The notes under the pieces are model-generated. The model was not told where the DNA came from and searched no databases. It was given only the letters and a program-made list of their open reading frames with translations. The position numbers were made by a program, and so were the translations under genes. From Diplocloster hominis (GTDB lineage Bacteria; Bacillota; Clostridia; Lachnospirales; Lachnospiraceae), in NCBI RefSeq assembly GCF_032380655.1, contig NZ_JAWDIY010000007.1, forward strand, positions 124,001 through 188,000: 64,000 nucleotides of DNA. The letters are read 5' to 3'. Positions within the stretch are counted from its first letter, which is position 1, and the number at the start of each line of letters is the position of its first letter. This document shows, piece by piece, positions 16,848 to 26,356 of the stretch.

Positions 16848-18698
16848 TCAGCCTTTTTTCCACCGCAGCTGTACCACAGTGCATCCGCCCGCTCCCTCGT
16901 TGACCAATTCATAATCACCAAAACAGGCCGGAACGATCACACTCTGCCATTTTTCAATCTGAGACTGGTACTGGGGATTCTCCTTGGATCTGATCACTAC
17001 TTTATCCCCCACCGTCAGTGTCAGGATCTGCATATATTTTCCCCCGGTCGAGTTCTCCCCATGCTTCTCAAAATGGATTCTTTCAATATGAAACGGCATT
17101 TCCGGTACGGTATCATATTGATCCATGCTGTACTCTTTGTTCCAGTCCTGTACCCTGGGTTTTGCCAGCAGATGATCCTTCACCCATTTTTCCCTGCGGC
17201 ACTTATCCATGCGGAATCCATGTTCGGTATGCATCTTCAGCGGCCGGCCCGTCATATCCTGTGTGGAATCCTCCCAGGACTTTCTGGCAAAATCATACAG
17301 GAAAAAAGAATATTCTGTTCCCGCATTGCTGGTACAGGTGTCCATCTCCAGGATCAGCTGGTTCCCGCCATGTCCATGGACCGTCCCCGGAGGGATCAGG
17401 TACAGATCCCCTTCGCTGCTGTCCCAGCGGGTGACATAATCCCGCCAGTTCTCAATTGGGGTCTGGTTCCCGGATTTCCGGCAGAGCCGCTCCCATTCCT
17501 CCATATCCGCATCCTCCCGGTAACCCAGCCAGGTATTCGCGTCCTGATAAGCTTCCGCCACATAATAAGTTTCATATCTCCCAAGGGGCTCTTTAAAATT
17601 ACGGCGCACATAATCCGTGCTGGGATGCAGATGAATGGGCATGCTGGTGCGCTCGGACGGCTGAGGGGTATCAAAGTAACCGTCATTGAGCCAGACATCG
17701 AAAGGCAGGACACCGGGATAGGTCTCATGAATATAAGATCCGACGAACTCTTCCGGATACTGCATCAGATTCATCACCGGCATCTGAATCATTTCATCGT
17801 TCCCGATATCAACCAGAATGCTAAGCTCCGGGCCGGCCGTTTCATTCCACGCATTGCAGCCCAGGCCCGGTACATCCCACAGATCTTTGTACCGGTATGC
17901 TCCCCAGTTACCGGGCTGAAAGATCTTCACCTCTTTGACCGGATAGCGGACAAGCGTTTGGATGATCTCATCGTAACTCTCCCGGGGCATACATTTCGGA
18001 TGCTTTGCATCCACACACTCCACGTAATAATCCATACGCTGCAGCGCGTAATCCTTTTGCCGCAGAAGGAGATAGTGATCTATGTAATAGTATTCCTTCC
18101 AGTTATAGTCCGGGTTACTGCTCTCGAAGCCAAAGGGTACCAGCTTGCCGTCCCACATTTTCCAGAGAAGAGGCTGCCTGGTGAAATCAAAATAGAAATA
18201 CAAATCGTATAAATCATCCAGTTTCCTGCTGCCTGATCCGTATCCGAACACGAGGATCGCAGAGCAGTCCTCCGAACGCTGATCCCTGCGGATCATCAGT
18301 TTTTCCCGCAAGGCTGCACATTTCTCTTCGTCCAACAGATCCTCGATCACGCCGTCCTCGCACACGATGCCGAAACTGGGATCTTCTGTCAGATAAGGTT
18401 GTTTGTACTGCCCGATGCTTTCTTTCGATTGAAACAGGCCGGCTGCCGGAACCGGCTCCACCGCGATCTTCCTGCTCTTGCCCAAGCTGCTTAATTCCTG
18501 TAGAAGCACAGTCCAATCTACTCCGTACCATCCTTCCATCGCTACCAGAACCGTACTTTTTGAGGACTCATACTTTTCACGGATCTGGTCCAGAATAAAA
18601 CCAGCGACCGCCCCGCTTCCACTGACAACAGACGCGGCTGTCTGTTCGGATACCCGGATTCGGTTTTCCGCATTGTGTGCGTATTCATATAATGGCAT
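16848..18698 (-). CDS. Class I mannose-6-phosphate isomerase-like protein with N-terminal extension
   Basis: A 616-aa protein. The C-terminal part (about 320-600) shows cupin PMI motifs: PIHLHPS with following ETYYV, and IPPGTVHGHG, which contain the metal-binding His/Glu residues of type I phosphomannose isomerases. The first ~280 residues resemble a nucleotide kinase-like fold (VLVAMEGWYGVDW) but lack a canonical GxxxxGKT Walker A. That domain is likely degenerate or serves another role. First gene of the three-gene operon. Likely interconverts a phosphosugar; exact substrate unknown. Confidence 0.75.
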   Translation of the reverse strand: MPLYEYAHNAENRIRVSEQTAASVVSGSGAVAGFILDQIREKYESSKSTVLVAMEGWYGVDWTVLLQELSSLGKSRKIAVEPVPAAGLFQSKESIGQYKQPYLTEDPSFGIVCEDGVIEDLLDEEKCAALREKLMIRRDQRSEDCSAILVFGYGSGSRKLDDLYDLYFYFDFTRQPLLWKMWDGKLVPFGFESSNPDYNWKEYYYIDHYLLLRQKDYALQRMDYYVECVDAKHPKCMPRESYDEIIQTLVRYPVKEVKIFQPGNWGAYRYKDLWDVPGLGCNAWNETAGPELSILVDIGNDEMIQMPVMNLMQYPEEFVGSYIHETYPGVLPFDVWLNDGYFDTPQPSERTSMPIHLHPSTDYVRRNFKEPLGRYETYYVAEAYQDANTWLGYREDADMEEWERLCRKSGNQTPIENWRDYVTRWDSSEGDLYLIPPGTVHGHGGNQLILEMDTCTSNAGTEYSFFLYDFARKSWEDSTQDMTGRPLKMHTEHGFRMDKCRREKWVKDHLLAKPRVQDWNKEYSMDQYDTVPEMPFHIERIHFEKHGENSTGGKYMQILTLTVGDKVVIRSKENPQYQSQIEKWQSVIVPACFGDYELVNEGAGGCTVVQLRWKKG

Positions 18699-18820
18699 TT
18701 GTTTTACCTCCTCTGCTTTATCGATATATAGAGGATATAGGAAAACAGAATTTTTTTATTGAATCAGAGTGTATTTTTAGTGTATAAAAGTAACTCTTAT
18801 GAATGAAGCGTCGGCATACG

Positions 18821-18872
18821 AAAAAAAAGACCGGCATATGAAAAAAAGACCGGCATCCGGCCATTGCCGGAT
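18821..18872 (-). terminator. Intrinsic terminator with a duplicated T-tract
   Basis: On the minus strand ATCCGGC pairs with GCCGGAT (plus 18855-18861 / 18866-18872) and is followed by GCCGGTC plus seven T, then a second GCCGGTC with eight T. The duplicated tail looks like a local tandem duplication. It terminates the gene at 18897-19322. Confidence 0.75.
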
Positions 18873-18896
18873 ACCGATCCATTTTTCTATGTTCTT

Positions 18897-19322
18897 TTAA
18901 TACCATCCCCTGCAGTTTCTGTATCTGCAGCGTCTCCTATGCATTTCATTCACCAGCATAATAGCGATCATGTCTTCCAGCCAGTTATTTCTGGGGGGTC
19001 TCCGGTAGTTCATGGAAGTGACATCCTCTGTCTCTTCCGTCTGCACCTCAACCGCCTGCACTCCGCCCTCCAGATGTTTTACTCTGTTGTAAATGGTTCC
19101 GCAGATCTTCCGGAACATCAGCTGATCGGGATATTCGTCAAACATTACGCTGCCATCGTATTCCAGCTTATCGCATTCGTCCTCCACGACCGTCTGGACC
19201 TCTTTCGCCACATTCGGATACAGGTTCTTAAGTCTCTCCATATCCCAATCCTGCTCCAGACCCGCATAATTATATACCGGCTCCGGATAGTTCATATAAA
19301 AAGGGGTAAACTCCATGTTCAT
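18897..19322 (-). CDS. Unrecognised protein with basic Cys/Arg/Tyr tail
   Basis: A 141-aa protein of unknown family. The N-terminal half is acidic and Tyr-rich (FYMNYPEPVYNY, WDMERLKNLYP). The middle is helical, and the C-terminus ends MHRRRCRYRNCRGWY, very basic with two Cys. No signal peptide or membrane segment. Tyr/Cys/Arg-rich small proteins in clostridia are sometimes spore-coat components, which is only a guess here. RBS AAGGAG before ATG 19322. Single-gene unit with its own terminator. Confidence 0.55.
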   Translation of the reverse strand: MNMEFTPFYMNYPEPVYNYAGLEQDWDMERLKNLYPNVAKEVQTVVEDECDKLEYDGSVMFDEYPDQLMFRKICGTIYNRVKHLEGGVQAVEVQTEETEDVTSMNYRRPPRNNWLEDMIAIMLVNEMHRRRCRYRNCRGWY

Positions 19323-19451
19323 GAGAGAGCTCCTTCACACTAACATATACCTTACTATATGCAGCATTCCTCAAAAAGGTTCCCTCTTAAGACCACTGAA
19401 AATCTGCAGGGACATCAGGCTGCAGCTTCCGCAAGGAAGCCGGCCTCCCAA

Positions 19452-20228
19452 CTACCGGCAGCCCTGACAGCTTCCCTCGATCACATGGCTCATATTGTAC
19501 ATCCCTGCCGGTTTGCCGGCCAGGAACTTCGCCGCCTGAACCGCGCCTTTTCCAAAGATAGCCTTGGAATAGGCGGTGTGTTCAAAGGTAATCACCTCAT
19601 CCGTGCCGGCGAATATCACTTCATGCTCTCCAACAATCGAACCGCCCCTCACAGCCTGAATGCCTATTTCATGGGAATCTCTCTTTTCCCGTTTCTGGCT
19701 GCGGTCATATACATAGGTATATTCATCCGGAAGCGCGTCCCTTAAGGAATCGGCCAGGGCCAGCGCTGTCCCGCTGGGAGCGTCCACCTTCTGATTGTGA
19801 TGTTTTTCTACGATCTCCATATCAAATCCCGCCGGCGCCAGCACTTTGGCCGCCTCCTGGATCAGCTTCAGCAGGATGTTGATTCCCATTGACATATTTG
19901 CGGATTTCAATACGGCAACTTTTTCACTGGCCGCATTTACCTTCTCCAACTGCCCGCCGCTCAATCCGGTGGTGCACAATACCACGGGAATCTGTCTTTC
20001 CACACTGTAATCAAGCAGCGCATCCACTGCTTTTGCCGATGCGAAATCGATGATCACATCCGCCTCCACATCACAGTCCTGTATGTTCTCAAATACCGGA
20101 TACTCATTCGCAACTCCTGTAAAAGGGTCCACACCGGCCACGATCCGTGCCTCAGTGTCTCCTTTGAACAGTCCGGTGATCACCTGCCCCATTTTTCCAT
20201 TACAGCCATGCATAATCACCTTTATCAT
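19452..20228 (-). CDS. dapB: 4-hydroxy-tetrahydrodipicolinate reductase
   Basis: A 258-aa NAD(P)H-dependent reductase of lysine/diaminopimelate synthesis. The dinucleotide-binding loop is GCNGKMGQ near the N-terminus. The substrate site is EKHHNQKVDAPSGTAL, with the catalytic His and Lys. The start is set at 20228 because GGAGGAGCGTACC precedes that ATG. It lies 13 nt after dapA on the same strand and is controlled by the shared lysine riboswitch. DAP is needed for peptidoglycan, and dipicolinate for spores derives from the same branch. Confidence 0.97.
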   Translation of the reverse strand: MIKVIMHGCNGKMGQVITGLFKGDTEARIVAGVDPFTGVANEYPVFENIQDCDVEADVIIDFASAKAVDALLDYSVERQIPVVLCTTGLSGGQLEKVNAASEKVAVLKSANMSMGINILLKLIQEAAKVLAPAGFDMEIVEKHHNQKVDAPSGTALALADSLRDALPDEYTYVYDRSQKREKRDSHEIGIQAVRGGSIVGEHEVIFAGTDEVITFEHTAYSKAIFGKGAVQAAKFLAGKPAGMYNMSHVIEGSCQGCR

Positions 20229-20241
20229 GGTACGCTCCTCC

Positions 20242-21141
20242 TTACGCAAGCGGGATTCCGAATTCCTCCATCGCTTTTCTTAAATTCATCTGATGTGCAT
20301 CTTCCATAACCGTCAGCGGCAGTCTTAAGCCTCCCACGTCAACCCCCATCATATTGACAGCCGCTTTAACAGGGATCGGATTCACTTCACAGAACAGCTG
20401 GTCAATTAACGGAATCGCTTTCAGCTGCATTTCCATGCTTCCCTTTGCATCGCCTGCCATATATTTCGCCACCATATCATGGGTAAAGCGGGGCGCTACA
20501 TTGGACAGAACCGAGATCACACCCTTTCCTCCCAGAGATAACAGCGGCACTACCTGATCGTCATTGCCGGAGTACAGATCCACGGTAACTCCCTGCTCCC
20601 GGGCAAGACTCATGATCTTCGCCACCTGTGAAATATTGCCGCTGGCTTCCTTCACTCCCACAATATTATCCACATCCCGGATCAAATCCACTAAAGTGGA
20701 CGGCTGGATGTTGACTCCGGTACGTCCCTGGATATTATATAGGATAACCGGAATCTTTACGGAATCCGCGACCGCTTTGAAATGCGCGTACAATCCCTTC
20801 TGTGTAGCCTTATTATAGTAAGGCGATACGACCAGCAGACCGTCCGCCCCTCGCTTTTCCGCTTCCTGTGACAGATAGACAGCCGTGTCGGTCCAGTTGG
20901 AACCGCTTCCCGCGATCACCGGCACCCGGCCGGCGACTCTCTCTACAGTATACCGGATACATTCCAGATGTTCCTCATGGGTCATAGCGGAAGCCTCACC
21001 GGTGGTACCGCAGATAATGATACTGTCGGTCCCGTTTTCGATCTGGAAATCAATCAGTTCCCCAAGTTTGTCGTAATTCACCTTTAAATCTTCTGTAAAC
21101 GGTGTGATGATTGCCACACCTGCTCCTTCAAATAATGCCAT
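20242..21141 (-). CDS. dapA: 4-hydroxy-tetrahydrodipicolinate synthase
   Basis: A 299-aa TIM-barrel aldolase that condenses pyruvate with aspartate semialdehyde. The Schiff-base lysine is predicted at K164 (VGVKEASGN). The GTTGEASAM loop and the catalytic tyrosine motif YNIQGRTG (usual form YNVPSRTG) are visible. First gene of the dapA-dapB operon, with an L-box lysine riboswitch in its leader. Full length and intact. Confidence 0.97.
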   Translation of the reverse strand: MALFEGAGVAIITPFTEDLKVNYDKLGELIDFQIENGTDSIIICGTTGEASAMTHEEHLECIRYTVERVAGRVPVIAGSGSNWTDTAVYLSQEAEKRGADGLLVVSPYYNKATQKGLYAHFKAVADSVKIPVILYNIQGRTGVNIQPSTLVDLIRDVDNIVGVKEASGNISQVAKIMSLAREQGVTVDLYSGNDDQVVPLLSLGGKGVISVLSNVAPRFTHDMVAKYMAGDAKGSMEMQLKAIPLIDQLFCEVNPIPVKAAVNMMGVDVGGLRLPLTVMEDAHQMNLRKAMEEFGIPLA

Positions 21142-21263
21142 GTAAATCCTCTCCTTTCTTATTTGGCGAATGAATTAAAATAGGGTTTCCCCTGCGGTAT
21201 CTTCCTTTCCGCCGCAGTGCGATCCTGCGGAGCGTTTTTGATTTCATAGGCACACTTTCCCAT

Positions 21264-21296
21264 GAAATCAAATAAGGCAGACTGATGAGTCTGCCT
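21264..21296 (-). terminator. Hairpin between the lysine riboswitch and dapA
   Basis: On the minus strand AGGCAGACT and AGTCTGCCT form a 9-bp stem with a 4-nt loop (plus 21275-21296), followed by a T-rich tract. It lies directly downstream of the L-box aptamer and is the likely expression platform for lysine-induced termination. Confidence 0.65.
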
Positions 21297-21338
21297 GTAA
21301 AGAAATCTACGCCGTAGAATAATCAACGACCTTGTTCT

Positions 21339-21510
21339 TTGGATAGCGCCCCATCTTTTACGATGACAGTCATATAACTCTTAATTATATGCCCAGGCAA
21401 CAAATCATCAGGAAATCTGCCCCTTCGGCGTTCGTCCCTTTCCATACCTTCTTACGTGCCTGACCACAATCCGGTAATGTACTCATGAAAAACGCAACCT
21501 CTATCTAACC
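21339..21510 (-). promoter_or_regulatory. Lysine riboswitch (L-box)
   Basis: Read on the minus strand, the leader contains the L-box landmarks in order. GATAGAGGTTGCG at the 5' side comes first, then GAGTAC, then GGTATGGAAAGGGACGAACG followed by CCGAAGG, and a closing CTATCC that pairs with GATAG. Its place upstream of dapA-dapB agrees. High lysine should lower expression of the operon through the downstream hairpin. Confidence 0.88.
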
Positions 21511-21559
21511 CGGTATTTAATTTAACGCTACTATAGCACAAGTTCCGCTCAGATGTCAA

Positions 21560-22057
21560 TCACGGATTTGGAGTTTTAACGGTTTCTATACGATAAACCG
21601 CATCGGCGATACCGATCATTTTCTCGCAGGCATGGATACCTGTCATAATCAATTCCGTCTCCTCATCCATGGCATCGATCAGTACTTTCACATCATCCAG
21701 GCCTATAATCTCATGATCCAGCAAGCCCAGAATCTCATCCAGAATCAGAACATTACATTCCCCGGTAACCAAAACCTTTTTGGCAAAATTCATACCGTTC
21801 TTGATGTTCATGATCTCTTCATTTTTACTTTCCTCATCGAGCTCATCAAAACACACTTCATTCTTCTCAAACCGGAACAGCTTAATCTCCGGTTCAAGAC
21901 GCCTGATAAAGTCGATCTCTTCTTCATTCTTCCTTTTCAGGAACTGGATTATAATCACGGATTTGCCTTGACTTGCTGCACGAATTCCTTGTCCCAGAGC
22001 TGCCGTGGTCTTTCCCTTGCCGCCACCGCAGTAAACCTGTACGAGTCCTCTATTCAT
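21560..22057 (-). CDS. cobO: Cob(I)yrinic acid a,c-diamide adenosyltransferase (CobO/BtuR)
   Basis: A 165-aa ATP:corrinoid adenosyltransferase with the modified P-loop GGGKGKTTAALG at the N-terminus and the conserved VLILDEILGLL segment. It attaches the 5'-deoxyadenosyl group to cobalt to make coenzyme B12 intermediates. The start at 22057 is preferred because AGAGGTG lies just upstream; an ATG 15 nt earlier overlaps that RBS. It stands alone rather than in a cob operon, suggesting corrinoid salvage for B12-dependent enzymes. Confidence 0.93.
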   Translation of the reverse strand: MNRGLVQVYCGGGKGKTTAALGQGIRAASQGKSVIIIQFLKRKNEEEIDFIRRLEPEIKLFRFEKNEVCFDELDEESKNEEIMNIKNGMNFAKKVLVTGECNVLILDEILGLLDHEIIGLDDVKVLIDAMDEETELIMTGIHACEKMIGIADAVYRIETVKTPNP

Positions 22058-22167
22058 AATGCACCTCTTCATTCCGTGGAAGTAAAACCTACTGTAAACA
22101 TTTTCCCTTATGTTACTATATATTCACAGAATTTGCAAATCTTTTCTATTCGGCACACTCCGGTTTG

Positions 22168-22806
22168 CTATTCGATATATTCCAGTTTGCTGACGGAAAC
22201 TTCATAGGCGATGCGTTTCTCCGCATCATTTTCATCTATTTTCTTCATATATTCCCGGCTCTGAATCCTGCCCCAGATCTCCACATGTCCTCCCACCTCA
22301 AACCCGGAGGCATACCTGGCATTTCTGCCCCAGCAGATACACGGAATATAGTCCGATTTACCATACGGCCTGTTGACTGCCAAAAGCAAATCCGCGATCT
22401 CCCTTCCCAGCGGCGTCTTGCGGTAAACCGGCGGTTTACAGATATAACCGTCCAGGAAAATCTGGTTCGTCTTGGCATTTTCAACTTCCTCAGAAATAAA
22501 TTCCAGCTCTCTTACAAAAACGGATAAAACCAGTCTGTTCTTTTTCTCCTCGTGTCTGTTGTAGGATCGAAACTGTCCGGCCACCTGTATGGATTCTCCC
22601 CGATAATCCCTGGTCACATCAATGAGCCTTTCAGATACCATCAGCGGAATACAATCATAGGAATCACTGAGTCTTCTCACGTTCACATCCACCATGTAGA
22701 AGCCCTCCCCGAACACCTCATGGCTGAATGAAAAATCCGAAATAATCTCCCCTATAATAGTCACCTGATTGTTTTCGATTACCCTATCGATTACCTTATC
22801 TGTCAT
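22168..22806 (-). CDS. SSB-like protein with two OB-fold halves
   Basis: A 212-aa protein annotated in related clostridia as single-stranded DNA-binding. Each half looks like an OB fold (VTIIGEIISDFSFSHE..., then NQIFLDGYICKPPVYRKTPLGREIADL...CICWGRNA). The second half carries the SSB-like TPLGREIADLLLAVN signature. The acidic C-terminal tip of canonical SSB is absent, so it is an accessory SSB paralogue rather than the replicative one. Confidence 0.75.
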   Translation of the reverse strand: MTDKVIDRVIENNQVTIIGEIISDFSFSHEVFGEGFYMVDVNVRRLSDSYDCIPLMVSERLIDVTRDYRGESIQVAGQFRSYNRHEEKKNRLVLSVFVRELEFISEEVENAKTNQIFLDGYICKPPVYRKTPLGREIADLLLAVNRPYGKSDYIPCICWGRNARYASGFEVGGHVEIWGRIQSREYMKKIDENDAEKRIAYEVSVSKLEYIE

Positions 22807-23437
22807 GAAATTTTACTCCCTTCCTCTTGGGACAGCATCACACTGTCCGACGATGTACCTTGTTTTTCTTATAGTTAATAGAATATATATGCCGTAAAAT
22901 TTACCTTTAGAACTCAAATTACGAAATTTTTTACAATTATTTCCAATTTATTAAAGCTTATTCATCTTTTAAAAAATTATTACATTTCTCTTTCTATTTT
23001 TCCCTGGTAATTTTTACCATTTCCCTTCCGTGTCTCATTTCTAATCTCTCCTCTAAATCTTATATCCCTGCTCCAATCCATCAATTCCATCAATCTGTCT
23101 CCCCCGTTAAACGCCCCAAACTTAACCTTCTATATCCTCAATCTAATCTTCCAGTCCAACTTCCTATATAAATGTACCCGTTTCCCCCTTCCTCAAATTT
23201 TTACTTAGCAGCTGCACAGCATCCAACCCTAAGCCCGCAGGCAGCGTTCTTGCGCAGACCGTCAGATCCGCCCCCAAACCTCTCCCCGCAGTGCTTCCGG
23301 GTTTTCCGCCCCCGCGCAAAGCCTCCCTAAAATTTTCGACTTTATTACCGCAATGCCTTGTAATCTCGCCAAAATGTGGTAAACTAAGTAAGTTGCAATG
23401 CTTAATTTTGTTAATTAGTAAGAAAGAAGGACATTTT
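22807..23437. other. AT-rich intergenic region before typA
   Basis: About 630 nt without a credible gene. The sequence is pyrimidine-rich on the plus strand. A possible typA promoter (TTGTAA ... TAAACT) lies near 23360-23392. No strong hairpin, repeat or conserved RNA motif was seen. Confidence 0.5.
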
Positions 23438-25264
23438 ATGAAAACCAAACGTGAGGATATTCGGAATATCGCAATCATCGCCCACGTAGATCATGGTAAA
23501 ACCACACTGGTAGACGAGCTGCTTAAGCAGAGCGGTATTTTTCGTGAGAACCAGGAGGTCGCAGAACGGGTCATGGACTCCAATGACATCGAGCGGGAAC
23601 GCGGAATAACCATTTTGTCTAAGAATACCGCTGTTCATTATAAAGATACTAAAATCAACATCATCGACACGCCCGGACATGCGGACTTTGGCGGTGAAGT
23701 GGAACGTGTTTTAAAAATGGTGAACGGGGTTGTGCTGGTCGTGGATGCATTTGAGGGACCTATGCCTCAGACCAAATTCGTATTGATGAAAGCGATGGAG
23801 CTGAATCTGCCGGTGATCGTCTGTATCAATAAGATCGACCGCCCGGAAGCACGTCCGGATACTGTCATTGATGAGGTACTGGAACTGTTTATGGATCTGG
23901 ACGCCTCGGACGAACAGCTGGACTGTCCGTTTGTCTATGCCTCTGCTAAGGCCGGCTATGCGATCCTGGACCTGACTGAGGACCCCCAGAATATGATTCC
24001 TCTCTTCGAGACGATTCTGGATTATATCCCGGCGCCTGAGGGAGATCCCGATGCGGATACTCAGGTTCTGATCAGTACCATCGATTATAATGAATATGTG
24101 GGCCGGATCGGCGTGGGTAAAGTAGATAACGGTTCCCTTAAGGTAAATCAGGAAGCGGTTCTGGTGAACGCCCATGAACCGGAAAAGAGAAATAAGGTTA
24201 AGATCAGCAAGCTTTATGAGTTTGACGGTTTAAACCGGATCGAAGTATCAGAAGCGGGCATCGGTTCGATCGTGGCGATCTCAGGTATCGCGGATATCCA
24301 TATCGGGGACACGATCTGTTCTCCGGATAATCCGGTAGCCATTCCATTCCAGAAGATCAGCGAACCGACGATTTCCATGCAGTTTATCGTTAATGACAGT
24401 CCTCTGGCGGGACTGGAGGGTAAATATGTCACATCCAGGCATCTGAGGGACCGTCTGTTCCGGGAGTTGAATACGGACGTCAGCCTTCGCGTGGAAGAGA
24501 CGGAAACCACGGAAGCCTTTAAAGTTTCCGGCCGGGGAGAGTTGCATCTGTCCGTATTGATTGAGAATATGAGACGGGAAGGTTATGAATTCGCAGTCAG
24601 TAAGGCGGAAGTAATCTACCATGAGGATGAAAAAGGGAAAAAGCTGGAGCCCATGGAGCTGGTTTATATCGACGTTCCGGATGAATTTTCAGGCAGCGTA
24701 ATTGAGAAGCTGGGACAGCGAAAAGGTGAGCTGCGGAATATGGGAGCGTCTAACGGGGGGTATACCCGTCTGGAGTTTTCGATTCCTTCCAGAGGCCTGA
24801 TCGGTTACCGCGGGGAATTCATGACGGATACCAAGGGCAATGGTATCATGAATACGATCTATGACGGCTATGGGCCTTATAAAGGAGATATCCAGTATCG
24901 TAAGCAGGGATCTTTGATTGCCTTTGAGACCGGCGAGTCGATCACTTACGGATTGTTCAACGCCCAGGAGCGCGGTACTTTATTTATCGGCCCAGGCGAA
25001 AAAGTATATTCCGGTATGGTAGTCGGACAGAATGGAAAATCCGATGACATCGAAGTAAATGTCTGCCGCAGGAAGCAGCTGACCAATACCCGCGCGTCCG
25101 GTTCGGACGAAGCGCTGAAGCTGTCGCCTCCTAAGATTATGAGTCTGGAACAGTGTCTGGAGTTTATTGACACCGATGAGCTGCTGGAGATTACTCCGAA
25201 TCATCTGCGAATCCGTAAGAAAATTCTGGACCCCAAACTTCGGAAACGGGCCAGTCAGAAATAA
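23438..25264 (+). CDS. typA: Ribosome-associated GTPase TypA/BipA
   Basis: A 608-aa translational GTPase. G1 is AHVDHGKTT, G2 is ERGITI, G3 is DTPGHADFGG, and the G4 motif NKID is present in CINKIDRPEARP. Domains II, III and V are present, with a C-terminal domain ending KLRKRASQK. The start is ATG 23438 (GAAGGAC upstream). The frame is open further upstream, but that extension lacks family similarity. It acts in ribosome assembly and stress adaptation. A strong bidirectional-looking terminator follows. Confidence 0.97.
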   Translation: MKTKREDIRNIAIIAHVDHGKTTLVDELLKQSGIFRENQEVAERVMDSNDIERERGITILSKNTAVHYKDTKINIIDTPGHADFGGEVERVLKMVNGVVLVVDAFEGPMPQTKFVLMKAMELNLPVIVCINKIDRPEARPDTVIDEVLELFMDLDASDEQLDCPFVYASAKAGYAILDLTEDPQNMIPLFETILDYIPAPEGDPDADTQVLISTIDYNEYVGRIGVGKVDNGSLKVNQEAVLVNAHEPEKRNKVKISKLYEFDGLNRIEVSEAGIGSIVAISGIADIHIGDTICSPDNPVAIPFQKISEPTISMQFIVNDSPLAGLEGKYVTSRHLRDRLFRELNTDVSLRVEETETTEAFKVSGRGELHLSVLIENMRREGYEFAVSKAEVIYHEDEKGKKLEPMELVYIDVPDEFSGSVIEKLGQRKGELRNMGASNGGYTRLEFSIPSRGLIGYRGEFMTDTKGNGIMNTIYDGYGPYKGDIQYRKQGSLIAFETGESITYGLFNAQERGTLFIGPGEKVYSGMVVGQNGKSDDIEVNVCRRKQLTNTRASGSDEALKLSPPKIMSLEQCLEFIDTDELLEITPNHLRIRKKILDPKLRKRASQK

Positions 25265-25266
25265 TA

Positions 25267-25314
25267 AAATCCCTTCCAAAGGTACGTTACGGTACCTTAG
25301 GAAGGGATTTTTTT
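25267..25314 (+). terminator. Intrinsic terminator of typA
   Basis: AAATCCCTTCC (25267-25277) pairs with GGAAGGGATTT (25300-25310), with an inner GGTAC/GTACC stem and a T-run to 25314. Confidence 0.92.
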
Positions 25315-25401
25315 CATGGTATGTTGTATGATCCGGTCATAGAGGGATCTTCGATCGGTTTCTAATATCGGTGTGTTCATGAAAATGTTCCTTTTCTGCG
25401 A

Positions 25402-26298
25402 TCAGCCGCCGCTGCTATTTTTTATAAACCGTTTGAAGATCATGGGATACAGGACGATCACCCACATCACCAACAGGAAGTAACGTATACAATGTGCCGG
25501 AAGGGTGGTGCCAATCACCAGCTTAAGCCCGTTCTGCAGCATTATGGCTACGGCCAGCCCGATCAGCGCCTTAAGAATCTGCGCCGGAAGGGAAGCCCTG
25601 GTATCAAAATTGATAAAGCGCCTCTCGATGTACCATCCCACGGAAAAGCCCAGTCCTGCCCCGGCCGCCTTGCAGCAGTCTTGTGCATAGCGGAATTCCA
25701 ATATCCCGCTGCCATACAGGAAAAGGGCATAGAGGATGATCACAACCGAGAATATAAACATAGCCGCCGATATTTTCAGATCGTTGCGGCGATTCAGCAG
25801 ATAGCTGCCCAGCTCTTTATTTACCAGCCACGCAATCGCCAGCGACAGAACCATGGCCGTGAATACGTCCTTGGGCGTATGGACCCCCAGATACATGCGG
25901 GACAAGCCAATCATAAGAAACATGATTACGCACACGATTCTGATCCACTTCTTCTTTGAGGCAAGCGCAATGGTACCGAACAAAGATGTGCTGCCCTGGG
26001 TATGCCCGCTCGGGTAGGAATAGCCGGTCGCCGTTCCCACCGCGGATTCCACCGGTTTGAAATTCGGATCGATCACCCAGGGTCTGGGAACCCGGAATGT
26101 AATCTTCATAGCCTGCACCATCAGGCCTGCGGCGAAGTAGGAAAACGCCACTTTGTAGGCCAGAATCTTATCCACGCACCAGTAGAGCAGGCAGATCGCG
26201 GCGATCACAAACAGTTCCTCACCGAAAAAGGTGAAAAACTGGAACAACGCATTTAACACGGGATTCCTGATCCCTTCCAGAAAATATAAAAATGACAT
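25402..26298 (-). CDS. PAP2-family membrane phosphatase
   Basis: A 298-aa integral membrane protein with about eight hydrophobic segments and the three PAP2 phosphatase motifs. These are KITFRVPRP (motif 1), YPSGHTQG (motif 2, catalytic His) and SRMYLGVHTPKD (motif 3). It likely dephosphorylates a lipid phosphate such as undecaprenyl pyrophosphate or phosphatidic acid at the membrane. Separate minus-strand transcription unit next to the SGNH lipoprotein gene. Confidence 0.9.
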   Translation of the reverse strand: MSFLYFLEGIRNPVLNALFQFFTFFGEELFVIAAICLLYWCVDKILAYKVAFSYFAAGLMVQAMKITFRVPRPWVIDPNFKPVESAVGTATGYSYPSGHTQGSTSLFGTIALASKKKWIRIVCVIMFLMIGLSRMYLGVHTPKDVFTAMVLSLAIAWLVNKELGSYLLNRRNDLKISAAMFIFSVVIILYALFLYGSGILEFRYAQDCCKAAGAGLGFSVGWYIERRFINFDTRASLPAQILKALIGLAVAIMLQNGLKLVIGTTLPAHCIRYFLLVMWVIVLYPMIFKRFIKNSSGG

Positions 26299-26356
26299 CT
26301 GTCTCTCCTACCTCCTCACTATAGAAGAAATCCTCTTCGATTCCTTCCTCCGCCAG

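Noticed and set aside
16815..18212. 465-aa open frame on the plus strand opposite the PMI-like gene
   Set aside because: Antisense shadow of a well-supported gene. It has no RBS, no family motif and an atypical His/Ile-rich composition.
23291..23437. 49-residue N-terminal extension of typA
   Set aside because: Upstream of the conserved TypA start. It lacks family similarity, and the ATG at 23438 has an RBS.
23164..23478. 104-aa minus-strand frame upstream of typA
   Set aside because: Overlaps the typA start and promoter, no recognisable motif and no RBS.
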